This document shows positions 61,373 through 64,000 of a stretch of DNA of 64,000 bases, piece after piece. Every line of letters begins with the position of its first letter. The stretch's first letter is position 1. The stretch is taken from positions 432,748 through 496,747 of the forward strand of contig NZ_WUUT01000003.1 of assembly GCF_009831575.1 (NCBI RefSeq), read 5' to 3'. Below the pieces are notes generated by a model, which did no database searches, was not told where the DNA came from, and was given only the letters and a program-made list of their open reading frames with translations. Position numbers and translations under genes: made by a program. This DNA is from Halovenus carboxidivorans (GTDB lineage: Archaea > Halobacteriota > Halobacteria > Halobacteriales > Haloarculaceae).

Positions 61373-62554
61373 ATGACAATGAAGGCCGTGGTCTACAAGG
61401 GGCCACGCGAGGTTGCGGTGGAGGAAGTACCAGAACCGGAGATCGAACACCCGAACGACATCGTCATCGACATCACGACGACGTGCATCTGCGGGTCGGA
61501 CCTCCACATGTACGAGGGCCGGACCGCCGCCGAGGAGGGGCTGGTGTTCGGTCACGAGAACATGGGGATCGTCTCGGAGGTCGGAGACGCCGTCTCGACG
61601 CTCGAAGAGGGGGATCGAGTCGTCCTGCCGTTCAACGTCTCCTGTGGCTTCTGCCAGAACTGTGAGAACGGCTACACCGGCTTCTGTACGAACGTCAATC
61701 CCGGCTTCGCCGGCGGCGCGTACGGCTACGTCGCGATGGGCCCGTATCAGGGGGGACAGGCCGAGAAACTCCGGGTCCCGTACGCCGATCACAACGCGCT
61801 GAAACTGCCGCCGGGCGACGAACACGAGGACTCGTTCTCGCTGCTCGCCGATATCTTCCCGACGGGCTGGCACGGGACTCGCCTGGCGAACCTCCGGCCC
61901 GGCGAGTCGATTGTCGTCTTCGGGGCCGGGCCGGTCGGACTGATGTCCGCTTACAGCGCCAAGCTACAGGGGGCCTCCGAGATCTACGTCGTCGACCGGG
62001 TTCCGAGCCGACTCGAACTCGCCGAGGACCACTGTGACGCGACGCCGATCAACTTCGACGAGGGCGACCCCGTCGAACAGGTGATCGACGAACACGGCGG
62101 CGAAGTCGACAAGGGCGTCGACGCCGTGGGCTATCAGGCCCTCGATCCCGAGGAGACCGACAAGGGCGACGACTACGCCTACGATCCCGCCAAGGAGAAC
62201 CCCGCGGTCGTCATCAACAGCCTGATCCGGGCGGTCCGGCCGACGGGCGAACTCGGCATCCCTGGGCTGTACGTCCCGGAAGATCCCGGCGCGCCCGACG
62301 ACATGGCCGCGCAGGGACGGCTCGGAATCGACTTCGGGAAACTCTTCGAGAAGGGCCAGGCGCTCGGCACCGGCCAGTGTAACGTCAAATCGTACAACCG
62401 CGAGCTACGGGACATGATCATCGAGGGACGGGCCGACCCGAGTTGGGTCGTCTCTCACCGCGTCAGCCTCGACGAGGCACCCGAGATGTACGAGCGCTTC
62501 GACAACCGCGAGGACGAAGACGAGGCGATCACGAAGGTGCTGCTCGAGCCCTGA
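61373..62554 (+). CDS. Zinc-dependent dehydrogenase, glutathione-independent formaldehyde dehydrogenase type
   Basis: A protein of 393 residues, medium-chain dehydrogenase. The catalytic zinc ligands are Cys 40 (CICGSDLHMYEGR) with His 61 and Glu 62 (GHENMG). The structural zinc has four Cys in CGFCQNCENGYTGFC. The NAD motif is VVFGAGPVGLMSAYSAK. The insertion DKGDDYAYDPAKENPAVVIN is typical of formaldehyde-dismutase/dehydrogenase-like members. NAD-dependent oxidation of formaldehyde or another aldehyde is expected. The CobW gene follows 33 nt later. Confidence 0.93.
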   Translation: MTMKAVVYKGPREVAVEEVPEPEIEHPNDIVIDITTTCICGSDLHMYEGRTAAEEGLVFGHENMGIVSEVGDAVSTLEEGDRVVLPFNVSCGFCQNCENGYTGFCTNVNPGFAGGAYGYVAMGPYQGGQAEKLRVPYADHNALKLPPGDEHEDSFSLLADIFPTGWHGTRLANLRPGESIVVFGAGPVGLMSAYSAKLQGASEIYVVDRVPSRLELAEDHCDATPINFDEGDPVEQVIDEHGGEVDKGVDAVGYQALDPEETDKGDDYAYDPAKENPAVVINSLIRAVRPTGELGIPGLYVPEDPGAPDDMAAQGRLGIDFGKLFEKGQALGTGQCNVKSYNRELRDMIIEGRADPSWVVSHRVSLDEAPEMYERFDNREDEDEAITKVLLEP

Positions 62555-62587
62555 TCTCCTCCGGCCGGACTCACGACTCACATATTT

Positions 62588-63676
62588 ATGACCAACACAC
62601 CATCCGAACAGGTTCCAGTAACGGTTATCACCGGCCCGCTCGGGGCCGGCAAGACGACGCTCGTCAACAGACTGCTCTCGAACCCCGGGGGCCGGCGGCT
62701 CGCGGTCATCGTCAACGACATGGGCGAGGTGAACATCGACGCCGAGTTGATCGAATCGGAAGCCGACGACGACGGGATCGTCGACCTCTCGAACGGCTGT
62801 ATCTGCTGTCGGCTACAGGGCGATCTCCTCGAACAGTCCCGACGGCTCGCGACCGAACGCGAGTTCGACTACCTCGTCGTCGAGGCGTCGGGCATCTCCG
62901 AACCGCTGCCGATCGCCCGCACGCTCACCACCGGAACCGACGACGACCCGCCCGAGGCGTACACGCTCGATGCGGTGGTCTCCGTCGTCGACGCCTACGG
63001 GTTCTGGAAGGCCTTCGACCCGGAGGAATCGCTCCCCGAGGCCGCGCCCGATCCCGAACGCCCGCTGACCGACGTGCTCGTCGATCAGGTCGAGTTCTGT
63101 AACGTTCTCCTGCTGAACAAGTGCGACATGGTTCCCGACGACGCTCTCGAAGAGATCGAGGCGACGATCAGGGAACTCCAACCCGAGGCCGCGCTCTACC
63201 GGACGACCTACAGCGATGTCGACCCGGACGACGTGCTCGGGACCGGACTGTTCGACCTCGACCGGGCGAAACGTGCCCCGGGCTGGAAACAACACCTCGC
63301 GGGGGACGGACACGACCACGAGTCCGCCGCGGCGGCCCACGGCGTCGACTCCTTCGTCTACCGCGCGGACCGACCCTTCGAGTCCCGGGCCTTCGACGAG
63401 TGGCTCGACGACTGGGACGGTGATATCGTCCGCGCGAAGGGGTTTTGCTGGGTGGACACGCGACCGGAACAGGTGCTCGGCATGAGCCAGGCGGGTCCGT
63501 CGGTACAGGCCGGCCCCATCGGCGAGTGGGGCGAGGACGCGCCGATGACGAAACTCGTCTTCATCGGCCGGGAGTTCGACGAACGACGGATTCGCAGCGA
63601 ACTCGACGACTGTCTCGCACCGGCCGACTGGGAGGCGGGGAGTCCGGACGCTGATCCGTTTCCCCGCGGTCAGTAG
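62588..63676 (+). CDS. CobW/COG0523 family metallochaperone GTPase
   Basis: A protein of 362 residues. Walker A is GPLGAGKTT (16-24), the metal-binding CxCC is Cys 71, 73 and 74 (GCICC), Walker B-like EASGISEP and the GTP-specific NKCD. The C-terminal CobW domain has a short HDHE stretch. COG0523 GTPases deliver zinc, cobalt or iron to target enzymes. The zinc dehydrogenase just upstream is a possible client, which is inference. It overlaps the end of a convergent small gene by 7 nt. Confidence 0.94.
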   Translation: MTNTPSEQVPVTVITGPLGAGKTTLVNRLLSNPGGRRLAVIVNDMGEVNIDAELIESEADDDGIVDLSNGCICCRLQGDLLEQSRRLATEREFDYLVVEASGISEPLPIARTLTTGTDDDPPEAYTLDAVVSVVDAYGFWKAFDPEESLPEAAPDPERPLTDVLVDQVEFCNVLLLNKCDMVPDDALEEIEATIRELQPEAALYRTTYSDVDPDDVLGTGLFDLDRAKRAPGWKQHLAGDGHDHESAAAAHGVDSFVYRADRPFESRAFDEWLDDWDGDIVRAKGFCWVDTRPEQVLGMSQAGPSVQAGPIGEWGEDAPMTKLVFIGREFDERRIRSELDDCLAPADWEAGSPDADPFPRGQ

Positions 63677-63819
63677 ACCTCTTCGCTCAGTTCGTCCCAG
63701 GACTCGTGAAAGCCGTACTCGGCCTCCGTCGTCGCCGCCATCGCCTGCTGGTAGACCTCGTCGTACTCTACCAGCCGTTCCCAGCCGTCGTCGAAGCCGT
63801 AGTTACAGTACTGACACAT
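63670..63819 (-). CDS. Very small Cys-containing protein
   Basis: A protein of 49 residues, MCQYCNYGFDDGWERL and an acidic, aromatic-rich remainder (AATTEAEYGFHESWDEL). One CxxC pair could bind metal as a dimer. A TTG start at 63927 would add 36 residues but would run through the promoter of the divergent gene, so the ATG at 63819 is preferred. Function unknown. Confidence 0.55.
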   Translation of the reverse strand: MCQYCNYGFDDGWERLVEYDEVYQQAMAATTEAEYGFHESWDELSEEVY

Positions 63820-63896
63820 ACCCACGCCTTCGACCAGAGCCTGCTTAGCGGTTTCGGCGAGCCGGTTCGTTCGATCCGTGGCCCGTCGCAGCAACC

Positions 63897-63903
63897 TTTT
63901 TAT
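63897..63903 (+). promoter_or_regulatory. TATA-like element between two small divergent genes
   Basis: TTTTTAT lies 24-30 nt before the ATG at 63927, indicating a leaderless transcript. Read on the other strand (ACATAAAAAGG) it may also drive the 49-residue gene. Confidence 0.5.
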
Positions 63904-63926
63904 GTGATCCTCACTGAACGGAGCCA

Positions 63927-64000
63927 ATGGTCACGTACCGAAGCGGGAGTCACGTCCGGAGCGCGACGGATCTCGTCGAACGGGAGTGTGAACACTGCGA
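63927..64000 (+). CDS. Start of a small zinc-ribbon-like gene, cut by the window end
   Basis: The 24 visible codons read MVTYRSGSHVRSATDLVERE and then CEHC, the first half of a possible zinc ribbon. The ATG is placed about 27 nt after the TATA element. The rest is outside the window. Confidence 0.5.
   Translation, partial: MVTYRSGSHVRSATDLVERECEHC

Noticed and set aside
63670-63927. 85-codon version of the small minus-strand gene from a TTG start
   Set aside because: The added N-terminus overlaps the divergent promoter and has atypical third-position use; the ATG at 63819 is preferred.

Overview
This 64-kb window is chromosomal DNA of a halophilic archaeon (class Halobacteria). The evidence is high GC, a strongly acidic proteome (for example the Asp/Glu-rich tails of ribosomal proteins L10 and L12), split RNA polymerase genes (rpoB''/B' and rpoA'/A''), archaeal TATA promoters, twin-arginine signal peptides, F420 enzymes, and histidine kinases with the HNIRNE H-box that is common in haloarchaea. 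I see no rRNA, CRISPR array, insertion sequence or prophage. Two tRNA genes are present: Leu(UAA) and Asp(GUC). Genus cannot be decided from the sequence.

Layout. 1-6.5 kb: a minus-strand run of translationally coupled genes for single-pass, pilin-like surface proteins, plus a divergent relative. 6.5-12.6 kb: a 7TM sensor kinase, a quinone-oxidoreductase-like enzyme, MoaB/MogA, a Tat-exported beta-propeller, tRNA-Leu, and a zinc-ribbon/response-regulator pair. 12.6-19.5 kb: both halves of glycine decarboxylase (gcvPA, gcvPB), small membrane proteins, the lysine genes dapA-dapB-dapD and a DoxX protein. 19.5-21.7 kb: an 803-bp gene-free stretch, a Tat ferritin-like protein with a PGTGNET repeat tail, and tRNA-Asp. 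21.8-30.1 kb: the RNA polymerase operon rpoH-rpoB''-rpoB'-rpoA'-rpoA''-nusA, closed by a hairpin. 30.1-35.9 kb: a decayed membrane gene, a PAS kinase, a CoA transferase, an ArsN2-like acetyltransferase, a LUD protein and a thiamine-diphosphate enzyme. 36.0-39.9 kb: an exonuclease-helicase pair resembling the bacterial MrfB/MrfA (YprB/YprA) repair system. 39.9-49.6 kb: an HPP-USP fusion, folate cyclo-ligase, metY-metX, two HD hydrolases, a phosphodiesterase, CofE and a Mer-like F420 enzyme, and small membrane proteins. 49.6-57.8 kb: mixed housekeeping genes (macro domain, S66 peptidase, aldo/keto reductase, Mo-binding domain, YigZ, uracil phosphoribosyltransferase, SDR, YdjM-like, PP-loop, PDCD5). 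57.9-60.0 kb: rpl1-rpl10-rpl12 with a structured leader. 60.1-64 kb: a proteasome-chaperone homologue, a formaldehyde-dehydrogenase-like enzyme, a CobW GTPase and two small Cys-rich genes.

Themes. Many first genes have a TATA-like element 25-30 nt before the start codon, which indicates leaderless mRNAs and was used to choose starts; genes inside operons overlap by ATGA or sit 1 nt apart. Three clusters that are longer in model haloarchaea end early here: the rpo operon (no rps12/rps7 after nusA), the dap cluster (no lysA/dapF/dapE after dapD) and rpl1 (no rpl11 upstream). The most attractive leads are the archaeal MrfAB-like pair, the pilin-like cluster with its AAGTAC inverted repeats, and several RNA or operator dyads (dapA, rpl1, metYX, LUD, yigZ).
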